In this document: positions 8,596 to 17,909 of the stretch, one piece after another
Layout of the letters: the number at the start of each line of letters is the position of its first letter
Numbering within the stretch: position 1 is the first letter of the stretch
DNA from: Cetobacterium_A somerae
Lineage (GTDB): Bacteria; Fusobacteriota; Fusobacteriia; Fusobacteriales; Fusobacteriaceae
NCBI RefSeq assembly: GCF_044784365.2
Contig: NZ_CP173065.2
DNA: 64,000 nt
Reading direction: 5' to 3' (one strand)
Program-made: the position numbers and the translations under genes
Notes under the pieces: model-generated
What the model was told of the DNA's origin: nothing
The model's input: the letters and a program-made list of their open reading frames with translations, nothing else
Database searches by the model: none

Positions 8596-9984
8596 TTAAA
8601 CCAAGTTATTTAAACCTTTTTCTATCGCTTTTTTATCTATTTTTTCTAAAACCTTCAGATAGTTAAACGACGATATTTTTTCAACATTTAAGTCTTGAGT
8701 TATCTCATCACTTAATATTAAATCATAGTGATTAACACAGTTTAAATAGTTAAATTTCAAATGGAAAGATGGCATAATATCTATATTTATATGCGGTATC
8801 TGCTTTTGTAAGTTCTCTTTTAAATATAGATCATGAGGTAGTATTATCTCGTTAAAAAGAAGTAAAATATTACCTATATCTTTTCTATTTTTCTCTATTA
8901 TGATTTTTTTCAATATACCCAAAATGACAACTTTATCATAAAAATATATCTTAAGCCCTGTTTTCAATAAAGTTTCATCAAGTATTTTTAACAATCTTTT
9001 ATCATCATTATTAAGTTTAGAAGAATACACCTTTAAAATGTTGTTTTCATATTTAAATAGAGACATATAAAGCTTTTTCAATAAAAGTTCTTTAAATCCT
9101 TTTTCAATATTTTCAATATTTAACTGTTTTTTTAACTCTTTCATCAATAATTTCGCACGCTCTATTATTCCCTGCTCAAAAAAGTTCTCTTTATTTTTTA
9201 AATTTAATAAAAATGAGAAAATCTGTTGTTTATAGTCTTTTGAATAACTTTCCAACTCTTTTTCTACTAGTTTTTTTATTTCAGCATACTGCTCTAATTT
9301 ATCATAATCATCAGCAAATTCAAAACCATTAAAAGTATCTACACAAATTTTTAAAGCCAAAGAAAACGCTACAATAAACTTTGTCGCTGAAACTTCTGAA
9401 AAAGTAAATATTTTATAAAGTTTTTCTGAAAGTTCATTAACTTGAGAGTCTTTAAAAAGATTGTAATAAATTGTTGATGGGGATATTATAAAATCACATT
9501 TTACAAATAGTTTTATAAGTTTTTTACAAAATAGATTTTTATCTTGAAGAGACAAGTGAATTAATCTTAGTCCTTTAGCATTTTCATATTTATAGCTACT
9601 ATTGTTTTCTGCTAACATATTTTTTACTACTAAAAAATATCTATTTATAGAACTTCTTGAAATTTGAAACTCATTTTTCTCTGATTCCAAATTTATAAAA
9701 CCTTTAAAAATAAATTTTATATATAAATAATCTATAATATCCTCTGAGCTCATAAACTCTTTAGCATTTAAAATATAACTCCATTGATCCTTTTCTAAAT
9801 TTAATTGATGTTTTCCATCTCTTACTTCTATCAAATTTAAACCTAAATCATTTAGACTACTATTTAATTGAGATATATTTTTAACCAAAGTTTTACTGTC
9901 TACATCTAAGTATAAAGCTAAGTCATTTTGGGAAAAACGCCCATGGTATAATAAATTTAGTATTCCTACATTTGTAGAATTCAA
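8596..9984 (-). CDS. HTH transcriptional regulator, paralogue of the one at 43189-44586
   Basis: About 462 residues. I place the start at TTG 9984. AGGAGG lies eight bases before it, and the resulting MNSTNVGILNLLYHGRF lines up with MNDTNIKILMLLLQDTF of the paralogue at 43189-44586; the frame extends upstream only to a GTG lying inside the ribosome binding site. Both proteins share an N-terminal HTH, a second HTH-like block (FQISRSSINRYFLVVK here, LDLSRSSIFRLFTKVK there), the landmark DYLYIKFI.xGFINLE, and a C-terminal LILSDE block near an EIIB-like fold. The ligand is unknown. Probable operon with the regulator downstream. Confidence 0.75.
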   Translation of the reverse strand: MNSTNVGILNLLYHGRFSQNDLALYLDVDSKTLVKNISQLNSSLNDLGLNLIEVRDGKHQLNLEKDQWSYILNAKEFMSSEDIIDYLYIKFIFKGFINLESEKNEFQISRSSINRYFLVVKNMLAENNSSYKYENAKGLRLIHLSLQDKNLFCKKLIKLFVKCDFIISPSTIYYNLFKDSQVNELSEKLYKIFTFSEVSATKFIVAFSLALKICVDTFNGFEFADDYDKLEQYAEIKKLVEKELESYSKDYKQQIFSFLLNLKNKENFFEQGIIERAKLLMKELKKQLNIENIEKGFKELLLKKLYMSLFKYENNILKVYSSKLNNDDKRLLKILDETLLKTGLKIYFYDKVVILGILKKIIIEKNRKDIGNILLLFNEIILPHDLYLKENLQKQIPHINIDIMPSFHLKFNYLNCVNHYDLILSDEITQDLNVEKISSFNYLKVLEKIDKKAIEKGLNNLV

Positions 9985-10101
9985 AACAATCACCTCCTTA
10001 GTGTAAATTTTAACACAGTTAATATAAAAAAAATATATGAAAAATTTAAATATTTATAACACAAAAACTTCTACATAGAACATATTTTGTACTTTTTTTG
10101 T

Positions 10102-10132
10102 AAAAAAAAAGAGTCTAAATAGACTCTTTTTC
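10102..10132 (-). terminator. intrinsic terminator after the Mrp gene
   Basis: The AAAAAGAGTCT/AGACTCTTTTT stem has an ATTT loop and runs into a long T tract on the minus strand, three bases after the stop of the Mrp-like gene. Confidence 0.9.
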
Positions 10133-10134
10133 AC

Positions 10135-10959
10135 TTAGATTTTATTTAATACATTCTTAGTAATTGGACTAAAAATTTTGTTTATCTCCTCTTTATTTGC
10201 ATCATATCCCTCAACTGAAAGATTACAAATACTTGATATCATAGGTAGTTCTCCTAATAAATCTAATCCGTTCTCTTTTAAGAAGCTATCTGTTGACTCT
10301 CCATTGAACAGCTTGATCTTAGTTTCACAACCTGGGCAAACTACATAACTCATATTTTCAACTACTCCAACTACCTCTACATTCATTTGATTTGCCATTT
10401 TAACAGCTTTTGCAACAATCATAGATATCATATCTTGAGGTACTGAAACCATCACTATTCCATTTAATGGAATAGATTGCATAACAGTTAAAGCTACATC
10501 TCCTGTTCCTGGAGGCATATCTATTACTAAATAATCAAGCTCTCCCCAGATAACATCTTCCCAAAACTGTTTTACAGCTCTTCCCACTATTGGTCCTCTC
10601 CATAATACTGGATCGTTTTCATTTTCAACTAAGAAATTTAAAGAGATTACTTTTATTCCATCTTTTGTTACCACTGGATATATATCATTACCTTTTCCTC
10701 CAGCTCTCTCTCCACTTAACCCTAATAATCTTGGTATACTTGGTCCTGTTATATCAGCATCCATAATACCTACTTTATATCCTTGATCAGCTAACTGTTT
10801 TACTAATAAAGTTGAAACTGTAGACTTCCCTACTCCACCTTTTCCACTCATAACACCTATTACTTTTTTTATTTTATTTGCAGGATTATTAACAATTCCA
10901 CAACTTGTAGATTCCTTTGAGCATGACCCTTGAGATGGGCATGAATTACAACTTGACAT
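10135..10959 (-). CDS. Mrp/NBP35-family iron-sulfur carrier ATPase
   Basis: 274 residues. The deviant Walker A GVMSGKGGVGKST, switch motifs DADITGPS and IDMPPGTGD, and the late CPGC pair define the Mrp/NBP35 (ApbC) P-loop family, which binds and delivers Fe-S clusters in the cytoplasm. A short Cys-rich N-terminus (CNSCPSQGSCSKESTSC) resembles the N-terminal cluster site of NBP35-type members. The ATG has AGGAGG eight bases upstream. It is flanked by its own terminator and is probably monocistronic. Typical length for the family. Confidence 0.92.
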   Translation of the reverse strand: MSSCNSCPSQGSCSKESTSCGIVNNPANKIKKVIGVMSGKGGVGKSTVSTLLVKQLADQGYKVGIMDADITGPSIPRLLGLSGERAGGKGNDIYPVVTKDGIKVISLNFLVENENDPVLWRGPIVGRAVKQFWEDVIWGELDYLVIDMPPGTGDVALTVMQSIPLNGIVMVSVPQDMISMIVAKAVKMANQMNVEVVGVVENMSYVVCPGCETKIKLFNGESTDSFLKENGLDLLGELPMISSICNLSVEGYDANKEEINKIFSPITKNVLNKI

Positions 10960-11055
10960 TTTTGTGTCCTCCTTTTAAGTACATAGATTAAGAAAAATTA
11001 CATTTTCTTATATATGCACATTTTAGTATAGTTTAATTCATTTGTCAATTTCATT

Positions 11056-13878
11056 TTATAAATTAAAATAGCTAAATAAATTTGAATCTATCTCATATTT
11101 TAACTTTAGTTCATACTCTACTAAAGGTTCTCCTTTTTTTCCTACACTCTCTTTAAAACTTAAGACTTTTTCAACCTCTCCTAAATAGAAGAAATTTTCT
11201 CCTGATTTTTTCTTTAAAAATACCTCTATTGTGTAACAGTTGTTTGCAATCTTTCCCTCTCCTGTTAAAACACCATTTCTATTAATACATCTATTGCTCT
11301 TAGAAAACCAAGTGAATCGTTGCTGATCATAAAATACATTATCATATGCTACAAATGGTAAGGAATCATCTAAAGTTATAAATATTATTACTTTTTTTTG
11401 CTCTTCAAATATTGTATAACCACTTACTTGATAACCATTATTAAAATCTAAGTTCAAATTCCAAAAAGCTTGTTGCTTTGTGTACTCTTTATATTTTAAT
11501 ATTGTCTCTTTTGTACTTTGCTTATAATTTTTTAAAACATAATTTAAATTATAATCAATAAGATCATCTATTAACATTTTAAAATAACTATTTTTTTCAT
11601 AGCTACTTTTAAAGCTCTTTTTTAAACTATATTTTTTTTCTAATTCAATTATAGGTTCAAACTCCTTTATTGTAGATAAGCTTGTAAAAATATCTTTAGA
11701 TAGATGCTTCATAGCATTTTCAATATTTTCTCTTTGTTCTACTAAAGAGTAATCTCTTTTTAAAATAATTTCTATATCCTCTATAGACACATCTTTATTT
11801 AATAATAATGTTTTTAAAATAACCATCTCATGAACTCTTTTACTTGGAGTAAAAATACTTGATAAAAATGTTAGATAATTTTTTTCAACTTTTGAAAGTT
11901 CTCCTAAAAATAGTTTAGGTCTCAATGTCTTTAAAATCTCATCATAATCTTTTCTAAACTTTAATATAACACTAGGCTCTATCATATCTCTTTGGAAAAA
12001 ATCATTAAGTAGAGGTATTCTTCCCAACTGTTTTTCCAAAAGATTAAAATCATGCTCTATATTTTTTTTAGTTGAAAAATTTGTTTTATTTATATTTTCA
12101 AAAATTCTTTCTTTTACAATAGTCTCAAATGTTATACTACTCTCCCCTGGAATCATATTTGTTCCATTTATTAGAAATCTTTTCATAAAATCTCTATCAA
12201 AACTATTGTTTTGTGATATAGCTGTTGGTATTAAAAAGTTTTTCTCATAGTTTCCTATAAAATCTAATATTACCACATACTCTTTATTTTCACTTTTTCT
12301 AAGACCTCTACCAAGCTGTTGAATATATACTATTGAAGACTCAGTTGGTCTTAAAAAAATAACTTGATTTACACATGGTATATCTACACCTTCATTGAAT
12401 ATATCTACAGTTACTATATACTCAAGCTCTCCCTTTTCTAAGCTCTCTATTGTGCTCTCTCTTTCTAAATCGCTACTTTTTCCACTTAAAGCTTTGCTCT
12501 TTATACCCTTTTCATTTAATTTTTCTGCTAAAGCCATAGCCTCTTCAACTTTTGATGCAAATATAAGTCCATGAAGTTTATCACCACTATAACCATAATA
12601 TCTACTTTTTTCAACTATATGATTTACTCTTTCATCTATCACTAAGTTTTTTACTGATGTTTTTTCATCAATCTCTTTACCATCTATAGATATATCTGAG
12701 ATTCCAAAGTAATGAAAGGGAGATAATAACTCCTCTTTTAAAGCATCATGAAGTCTAATCTCATAAGCTATATTGTGATCAAACAAAGCGTATATATCAA
12801 AATCATCACTTCTTTCTGGAGTAGCAGTCATACCTAATAAAAATTTAGGTTTAAAATAGTTTAAGATTTTCTGGTAACTTTTAGCTCCACTATGATGCAC
12901 TTCATCTACAACTATGTAATCAAACTCTTCTTTTGAAAATAACTCTAAATGTTTATCCTTACTCAATGTTTGAACCATTGCGAAAACTATATCTTTATCT
13001 ATTAATATATCTTCACCATATATACACATGTTTTTATCTTTCATTATAAGTTCAAAGCTTTTTTTAGATTTTTCAAGTATTGTTTTTCTATGTGCTAAAA
13101 ATAAAATTTTTTTAGGGTTTGCTGCTTTTACATCAAAAGCACTTAAATATGTTTTTCCTGTTCCCGTAGCACTTATTAGTAATCCTTTATTTTTGTTTTC
13201 TCTTAAGAGTTTAAAAGCTTTTAAAGCTTCTATTTGCATTAAGTTAGGTTTAATCTCTATATTTTTTATGGCTCTTTCTTTTTGAAGTTTTACCATCTTT
13301 CTATTTAACTCGTATATCTCTTCATACTCTTTAACCATATCTAAAGTCAATTTAGGTAGAGTATTAAAAGTTCTATTAAACTCATCTAGTATCTCATTGG
13401 CAATTTTTCCCTTTTCTAAAGAACTCACTTTTAAATTCCATTCAAAATTTACAGTTAAAGCTGTTTGAGTTAAGTTACTACTTCCTACAATTAGTGTCCA
13501 AATATCATTTTTTCTAAAAAAGTATCCTTTAGCATGAAACTTTTCATTGCTTAAAAGTTTTACTTCTATATTATTATATGAAAGTAGTTTTTTTAAAGCT
13601 TTTGGTTGGGTAAAGTTTAGATAATCCCCTGTTAAAACTTTTCCTTTAACTCCTCTTTTCTCTAACTCCTTTAGCTGCTCTAATATTAAGGAAATCCCTC
13701 CCTCTGTTATAAAAGCTACTGAAATTATAAATTCATCACAATTTTCAAGTTCTTTTCTTATATCTGTAACTATCTTTTTCTCTTTATTTGATAAAAGTTT
13801 ATGTTGATATTCACTTTTTGACTCTATTCCAAAATTAATAGAGCTCGTTTTTAAACTTTCTACTAAGTATTTTTCCAT
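11056..13878 (-). CDS. PLD-like nuclease / SF2 helicase / DUF3427 fusion protein
   Basis: 940 residues. The N-terminal phospholipase-D-like domain has one HKD-type site (FHAKGYFF with H115 and K117, then GSSN at 132-135). The SF2 helicase core has ATGTGKT (237-243), DEVH (325-328), a TATPERSDD motif, a SKVEEAM.LAEKL region and QQLGRGLRKSE as motif VI. The C-terminal part matches the DUF3427 type (YQVSGYTIFEEQKKVIIF and FTWFSKSNRCINR). Proteins of this plan are solitary, probably DNA-acting, and often suspected of roles in restriction or phage defence; that role is not proven here. GGTGAGAG precedes the ATG. No partner methylase or toxin gene is adjacent. Confidence 0.87.
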   Translation of the reverse strand: MEKYLVESLKTSSINFGIESKSEYQHKLLSNKEKKIVTDIRKELENCDEFIISVAFITEGGISLILEQLKELEKRGVKGKVLTGDYLNFTQPKALKKLLSYNNIEVKLLSNEKFHAKGYFFRKNDIWTLIVGSSNLTQTALTVNFEWNLKVSSLEKGKIANEILDEFNRTFNTLPKLTLDMVKEYEEIYELNRKMVKLQKERAIKNIEIKPNLMQIEALKAFKLLRENKNKGLLISATGTGKTYLSAFDVKAANPKKILFLAHRKTILEKSKKSFELIMKDKNMCIYGEDILIDKDIVFAMVQTLSKDKHLELFSKEEFDYIVVDEVHHSGAKSYQKILNYFKPKFLLGMTATPERSDDFDIYALFDHNIAYEIRLHDALKEELLSPFHYFGISDISIDGKEIDEKTSVKNLVIDERVNHIVEKSRYYGYSGDKLHGLIFASKVEEAMALAEKLNEKGIKSKALSGKSSDLERESTIESLEKGELEYIVTVDIFNEGVDIPCVNQVIFLRPTESSIVYIQQLGRGLRKSENKEYVVILDFIGNYEKNFLIPTAISQNNSFDRDFMKRFLINGTNMIPGESSITFETIVKERIFENINKTNFSTKKNIEHDFNLLEKQLGRIPLLNDFFQRDMIEPSVILKFRKDYDEILKTLRPKLFLGELSKVEKNYLTFLSSIFTPSKRVHEMVILKTLLLNKDVSIEDIEIILKRDYSLVEQRENIENAMKHLSKDIFTSLSTIKEFEPIIELEKKYSLKKSFKSSYEKNSYFKMLIDDLIDYNLNYVLKNYKQSTKETILKYKEYTKQQAFWNLNLDFNNGYQVSGYTIFEEQKKVIIFITLDDSLPFVAYDNVFYDQQRFTWFSKSNRCINRNGVLTGEGKIANNCYTIEVFLKKKSGENFFYLGEVEKVLSFKESVGKKGEPLVEYELKLKYEIDSNLFSYFNL

Positions 13879-13942
13879 CTCTCACCTTTTATTACATTTA
13901 ATTTGTATAGTATATTATAACATATTTTTTAAATACAACAAT

Positions 13943-15481
13943 TTAATAAATTCCAGGTCCTATTGGAAGTTCTAAGTGATACCAAATTGTTAATAAAATT
14001 ATCAATGAAAATAATATAACTATTGAATATGGTAATGTCAGTGAGAATACACTACCAAATCCTGATCCTTCCTCTCCATCTATTTTATCCTTTTCTTGAT
14101 ATTGGTAAAGTAATCCAAGTACAACTGGTAATGCTGGTTGTAATGGTGAGATTATATTAGTTGCTGAATCTCCTATTCTAAAAGCTAATTGAGCATATGC
14201 TGGTGAGATTCCTAAAATACTAAACATTGGAACTACCATTGGTGCTAATAAAACCCATTTAGTTGATCCTGAAGTCATTATTGGATTTATCAATGTTGTT
14301 ATTAAAATTACCATAATTAATAACAAATAGGAATTCATATTTAAATCTTTTAACTGCATCGCTCCTTTTATTGATAACACCTTAAAAATATTAGATTTAT
14401 TTAAAAGATATATAAAAATAGAAGATGATAATAAAGTTACCATTAATGGAGCAGCTTGAATTACTCCCTCTTGAAATAATTTCGCCACATCCTTTGACGT
14501 TTTTATAGCACCTTTTCCTACACCATATGTTATCCCAATAATTGAAAATAGAAAAAATATTATTGTTGTTATTGACGTCATTAATGGAGATGTTGGTAAA
14601 AACAATCCTTGAGGATTTCTAAAAAAGCTATTTTGTGGAACCGTTAAAAAAATCATTATTAGAAAAAATATTATTATTGAATAAAAAGAATATTTCAATC
14701 CTCTTTCTTCATCTATATTTAACTTAAATTTAGATAAACTATCTAAATCTTCAAATCTTACATCTCTATCTACATATTTTACAATAAATTTTTCTGTAAA
14801 AAGTGTTAAAGTTATCGTTAAAACTACTGTAGAAGCAACCATAAAATAGTAGTTGCATAATGGATTTATAACCTCTTCTTTTCCAATGGTTAATAGTGCT
14901 TCTTGAGTTATTCCTGCAAGTAAAGCATCTGTTCCCGCTACAAATATATTTGCTGTAAATCCCCCACTAGCTGCAGCAAATCCAACTATTATCCCCAATT
15001 TTGGACTTCTTCCAACAGATGAAAACAATATCCCACCCATTGTTATTGCAAAAATTGTTCCTGCATCTGACATAACATTAGCATTAATTGCAGTAAATAT
15101 TAAAGCTGCTGTTAAATAACTTTTAGGTACTCCTAATAAATATTTTCTCATAAGAGCATTAAAAAAACCTACTTTTTCTACCAATCCTATCGCCATCATC
15201 ATTAAAAGAACTATTTTTAAAGAAGGAAATCTTATGTATATATCTGGTATTTTTTCGATTAGCTCTCTTAGATGATTGAAACTTAATAAGTTTTCTACTA
15301 ATATATATTTATTAGACATTAACGTGTCATCTACACCAAACCCAATTTTATTTAAAACATTCGATAATAATAGTATAATTAGTATAAAAATTCCAAATAA
15401 GACAAAAGGATGAGGCAATCTATTACCCCATTTTTCAACTATTTTTATTAAACTAAACTCTTTATCTCTCTTACTTATCAA
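13943..15481 (-). CDS. AbgT-family transporter
   Basis: About 512 residues with ten or more membrane helices. Family landmarks include WGNRLPHPFVLFG near the N-terminus, NVMSDAGTIFA, GFAAASGGFTANIFVAGTD in the middle, and STKWVLLAPMVVPMF with SDATN-like GDSATNIISPL near the end. AbgT proteins import p-aminobenzoyl-glutamate or export antifolates using ion gradients. I choose TTG 15481 because AAAGGAG lies seven bases upstream; the frame opens nine codons earlier, inside the T tract of the preceding terminator. The upstream cluster encodes an M20 peptidase, so an acyl- or aryl-glutamate type substrate that is then hydrolysed is a reasonable inference. Confidence 0.88.
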   Translation of the reverse strand: MISKRDKEFSLIKIVEKWGNRLPHPFVLFGIFILIILLLSNVLNKIGFGVDDTLMSNKYILVENLLSFNHLRELIEKIPDIYIRFPSLKIVLLMMMAIGLVEKVGFFNALMRKYLLGVPKSYLTAALIFTAINANVMSDAGTIFAITMGGILFSSVGRSPKLGIIVGFAAASGGFTANIFVAGTDALLAGITQEALLTIGKEEVINPLCNYYFMVASTVVLTITLTLFTEKFIVKYVDRDVRFEDLDSLSKFKLNIDEERGLKYSFYSIIIFFLIMIFLTVPQNSFFRNPQGLFLPTSPLMTSITTIIFFLFSIIGITYGVGKGAIKTSKDVAKLFQEGVIQAAPLMVTLLSSSIFIYLLNKSNIFKVLSIKGAMQLKDLNMNSYLLLIMVILITTLINPIMTSGSTKWVLLAPMVVPMFSILGISPAYAQLAFRIGDSATNIISPLQPALPVVLGLLYQYQEKDKIDGEEGSGFGSVFSLTLPYSIVILFSLIILLTIWYHLELPIGPGIY

Positions 15482-15504
15482 TTTTTTTCTCCTTTTTCTA
15501 CTTA

Positions 15505-15539
15505 GCAAAAAAAGTTGTATGAGTTATCTCATACAACTT
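15505..15539 (-). terminator. intrinsic terminator between yjiG-like gene and AbgT gene
   Basis: AAGTTGTATGAG/CTCATACAACTT is a perfect 12-bp stem (15512-15523/15528-15539) with a TTAT loop and a seven-base T run on the minus strand. The T run ends about 14 bases before the AbgT ribosome binding site, so AbgT either has little leader of its own or depends on read-through. Confidence 0.85.
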
Positions 15540-15562
15540 ATAATAAGTATACTTTTTTTATT

Positions 15563-16039
15563 TTATCTTGATATTTGCAGTATTATTCTTGTTACAAACA
15601 TGGCCAATGCAGCATCTACTAAAGGAACCATTAACAATAATTTATAATACTTTTTTGAAACACCTGATATTATAACTATTCTAGCATAATGTCCAACAAG
15701 TGTCCCCATTAAAATAACTGCTGGATATAATATTGTTGCTTGTTCTTGAGTTAATACCCCCTCCTGAAACAGCATCAAACCTGTTGCCGCTCCTGCAGCT
15801 TTAGCAAAGAAGGCTGCTATTATAACCAATGCAGCTTCTCCCGGAAGACCGAATACTCCCATAACTGGAGTTAAAATTTTTGCTATAACATCCATTAATC
15901 CTGTTGTTCTTAAAAAAACAATTAACGCATATGCTAAAACCATTGCTGGAGCTATTTGCTCTAAAGTTATATTCAGACCTTTTTTGGCTCCTTTCATAAA
16001 TATCTCTACAACACTTTGCTTATTTTTTACCTGTTCCAC
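15563..16039 (-). CDS. YjiG-family membrane protein (nucleoside-recognition/Gate domain)
   Basis: 158 residues with four or five hydrophobic segments. The sequence VEIFMKGAKKGLNITLEQIAPAM followed by FLRTTG and KAAGAATGLMLF fits the YjiG/SpmB-type half of a split Gate-domain pair. The GTG at 16039 is chosen because AGGGGGAAG precedes it and the resulting N-terminus matches the usual YjiG start; an ATG farther up lies inside the preceding gene. It follows the YjiH-like gene by 14 bp. The two probably form one membrane complex of unknown substrate. Confidence 0.8.
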   Translation of the reverse strand: MEQVKNKQSVVEIFMKGAKKGLNITLEQIAPAMVLAYALIVFLRTTGLMDVIAKILTPVMGVFGLPGEAALVIIAAFFAKAAGAATGLMLFQEGVLTQEQATILYPAVILMGTLVGHYARIVIISGVSKKYYKLLLMVPLVDAALAMFVTRIILQISR

Positions 16040-16053
16040 TTTTCTTCCCCCTA

Positions 16054-16686
16054 TTATGCCACACATTCAACATTTTTTCTGCTTCTTTTTACAATTAATC
16101 TAACTAAATTAGCTCCTACTATTTTCATCACAAACTGAATCATAATAATTCCTCCTAAAGGAAGTAATGAAATTCCTAAAAGTGGTCCTCCAGCTGATAT
16201 TGTATTTGTTACAACTCCAGATGATGCATATTGGTAAGCTACAAATATTGCTCTTTCTTCCTCTGTTATATATTTATCATCATATAACTCTCTTGTCATT
16301 ATTGCTCCTACATCTGAAGAAGTAAAAGAACTTACAAAGGCCAACCCAGCACTTCCTGGAATTCCCATTAACGGTCTTAATATTGGACTAAAAAACTTAG
16401 ATGCTGCATCTAATGCCCCTAACTCTTGAGCTACTGTTATAAGTCCAGATGATAACATTAATGAAGGAGCTAGTGTTAACGCCACTAAAAATCCTTGTCT
16501 TGTCCCATCTCCACCTTTTCCTGTAAAGTTAACTTTATCTGTTATTGTTCCAAACTTACCTAAAAGATAGCTAAAGTCAAAAGCTCTTAATGTTTCATGG
16601 TCTTTTAATAATCCTGAAAACATAACCATTAATATAAAAAGTGATGTCCATCCTGTTATCGATTTTTTTTGCTCTGCTGTTAACAT
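16054..16686 (-). CDS. YjiH-family membrane protein (nucleoside-recognition/Gate domain)
   Basis: 210 residues, several membrane helices. Recognisable stretches are GWTSLFILMVMFSG, SSGLITVAQELGALD, PGSAGLAFVSSFTSSDVGA and FVAYQYASSGVVTNTISAGG, matching YjiH proteins, which pair with YjiG. In enterobacteria this pair neighbours an isoaspartyl dipeptidase; here it neighbours an M20 peptidase, so a link with peptide or amino-acid derivative use is plausible. ATG 16686 lies one base after the peptidase stop and has GAGGGGGA upstream. Confidence 0.82.
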   Translation of the reverse strand: MLTAEQKKSITGWTSLFILMVMFSGLLKDHETLRAFDFSYLLGKFGTITDKVNFTGKGGDGTRQGFLVALTLAPSLMLSSGLITVAQELGALDAASKFFSPILRPLMGIPGSAGLAFVSSFTSSDVGAIMTRELYDDKYITEEERAIFVAYQYASSGVVTNTISAGGPLLGISLLPLGGIIMIQFVMKIVGANLVRLIVKRSRKNVECVA

Positions 16687-16687
16687 T

Positions 16688-17875
16688 TTAATTTTCCCCC
16701 TCAAAATTTTCTGGTAATGTTAATATAGTTTTTACAATTAGTTTTGCTCTTTCAACTAGAGAACTTAATACTGCTCTTTCTCTTATTGTATGATTTTCAT
16801 ATCCTTTTACTCCCATTCCACAAAGAGTTGGAATTCCTAATGTAACACTATGAGCTGCATCTGAGCCTCCTCCTAAATAACAAGAATACGGTGTTCCAAA
16901 TCCTAATTCTTCTGAATTTTTCTTTAATATTTCAAATAATTTTATATTTTTTTCTGTTTGTTCCATTGGATCAGATAACGATATTTGAGTTATTTCTGCA
17001 GTTGTTCCTTCAACAAAAGATGTATTTGTTATTTCTGTTAGAAAATTTTTAATTTTTTCTAAATCACTTAACTTTCTAAATCTAACATTAACAGTTAAAG
17101 TACAAAATTCAGGTATTGTATTTTGGCTAGTTCCACCTTCTATCACTCCCACATTATAATGTATTGAATTAAAGTCATTATTTTTTTCTATATTGATTGT
17201 CTTATATGCAGCTTCCTTTATTGCACTAATTCCATTTTGCGGTTCATTTCCTGAATGAGCTGCTTTTCCCCTTATAGCAATTTTGAAATTTGTAGTCCCT
17301 TTTCTTCCTACAACAACTCTCCCGTCAACAAATCCTGTTTCACAATCAATACATGCTTTAAACCCTTTTAACTCATCTAAAAAGAATTGTTTCCCCTCTC
17401 CTAATGTATATCTATGGCCTACCTCTTCATCTCCTGAAAAAGCTAACTTAATCATTTTGTCATATCCTATAGAATTTAAAGCACGTGCAACTAAAGTTCC
17501 TACTATTACTCCTCCTTTACAATCTAAAACTCCTGGTCCATAAATCATATCATTTTCTATATCTACTTTAACAACCTCTTCTCCAAATAACCCTTTTTTA
17601 TGTACTGTATCAAGATGCCCTAAAATTGCCATCTCTTTTTCAGTACTTCCATTATTAAAATAAGCTGTTATACTATTTGGACCTTGACTAAATTTATGAA
17701 TCTTTGTTTCCATCCCATACCCATTTAGCTTTTCCCCTAAAAACTCTACAGCCTGATTTACTCCTTCTGTATCAATTGATGGACTCTCTACTTTACAAAG
17801 GTCTATCCATACCTGCTGCATCTCTTTTTCGTTCTCTTCAATAAATTTAAATGCTTTTTCTAAATTGTACTTCAT
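16688..17875 (-). CDS. M20-family metallopeptidase (carboxypeptidase G2/ArgE-like)
   Basis: 395 residues, normal for the family. Metal ligands and catalytic residues are visible: LGHLDTVH (His and Asp of the first zinc site, catalytic Asp), GPGVLDCKGG (bridging Asp), SGDEEVGH (catalytic Glu-Glu) and GGGSDAAHS followed by a C-terminal NHTIRE (last His ligand). A dimerisation domain lies between about 185 and 295 (KGTTNFKIAIRGKAAHSGN). It is cytoplasmic and should cleave a C-terminal amino acid, often glutamate, from a peptide or acylated amino acid. It is first in an operon with the YjiH and YjiG genes, and AbgT follows. ATG has GGGAGG upstream. Confidence 0.88.
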   Translation of the reverse strand: MKYNLEKAFKFIEENEKEMQQVWIDLCKVESPSIDTEGVNQAVEFLGEKLNGYGMETKIHKFSQGPNSITAYFNNGSTEKEMAILGHLDTVHKKGLFGEEVVKVDIENDMIYGPGVLDCKGGVIVGTLVARALNSIGYDKMIKLAFSGDEEVGHRYTLGEGKQFFLDELKGFKACIDCETGFVDGRVVVGRKGTTNFKIAIRGKAAHSGNEPQNGISAIKEAAYKTINIEKNNDFNSIHYNVGVIEGGTSQNTIPEFCTLTVNVRFRKLSDLEKIKNFLTEITNTSFVEGTTAEITQISLSDPMEQTEKNIKLFEILKKNSEELGFGTPYSCYLGGGSDAAHSVTLGIPTLCGMGVKGYENHTIRERAVLSSLVERAKLIVKTILTLPENFEGEN

Positions 17876-17909
17876 TGTTCCTCCCGTGATATTTTTTATA
17901 AAGTGTGTT

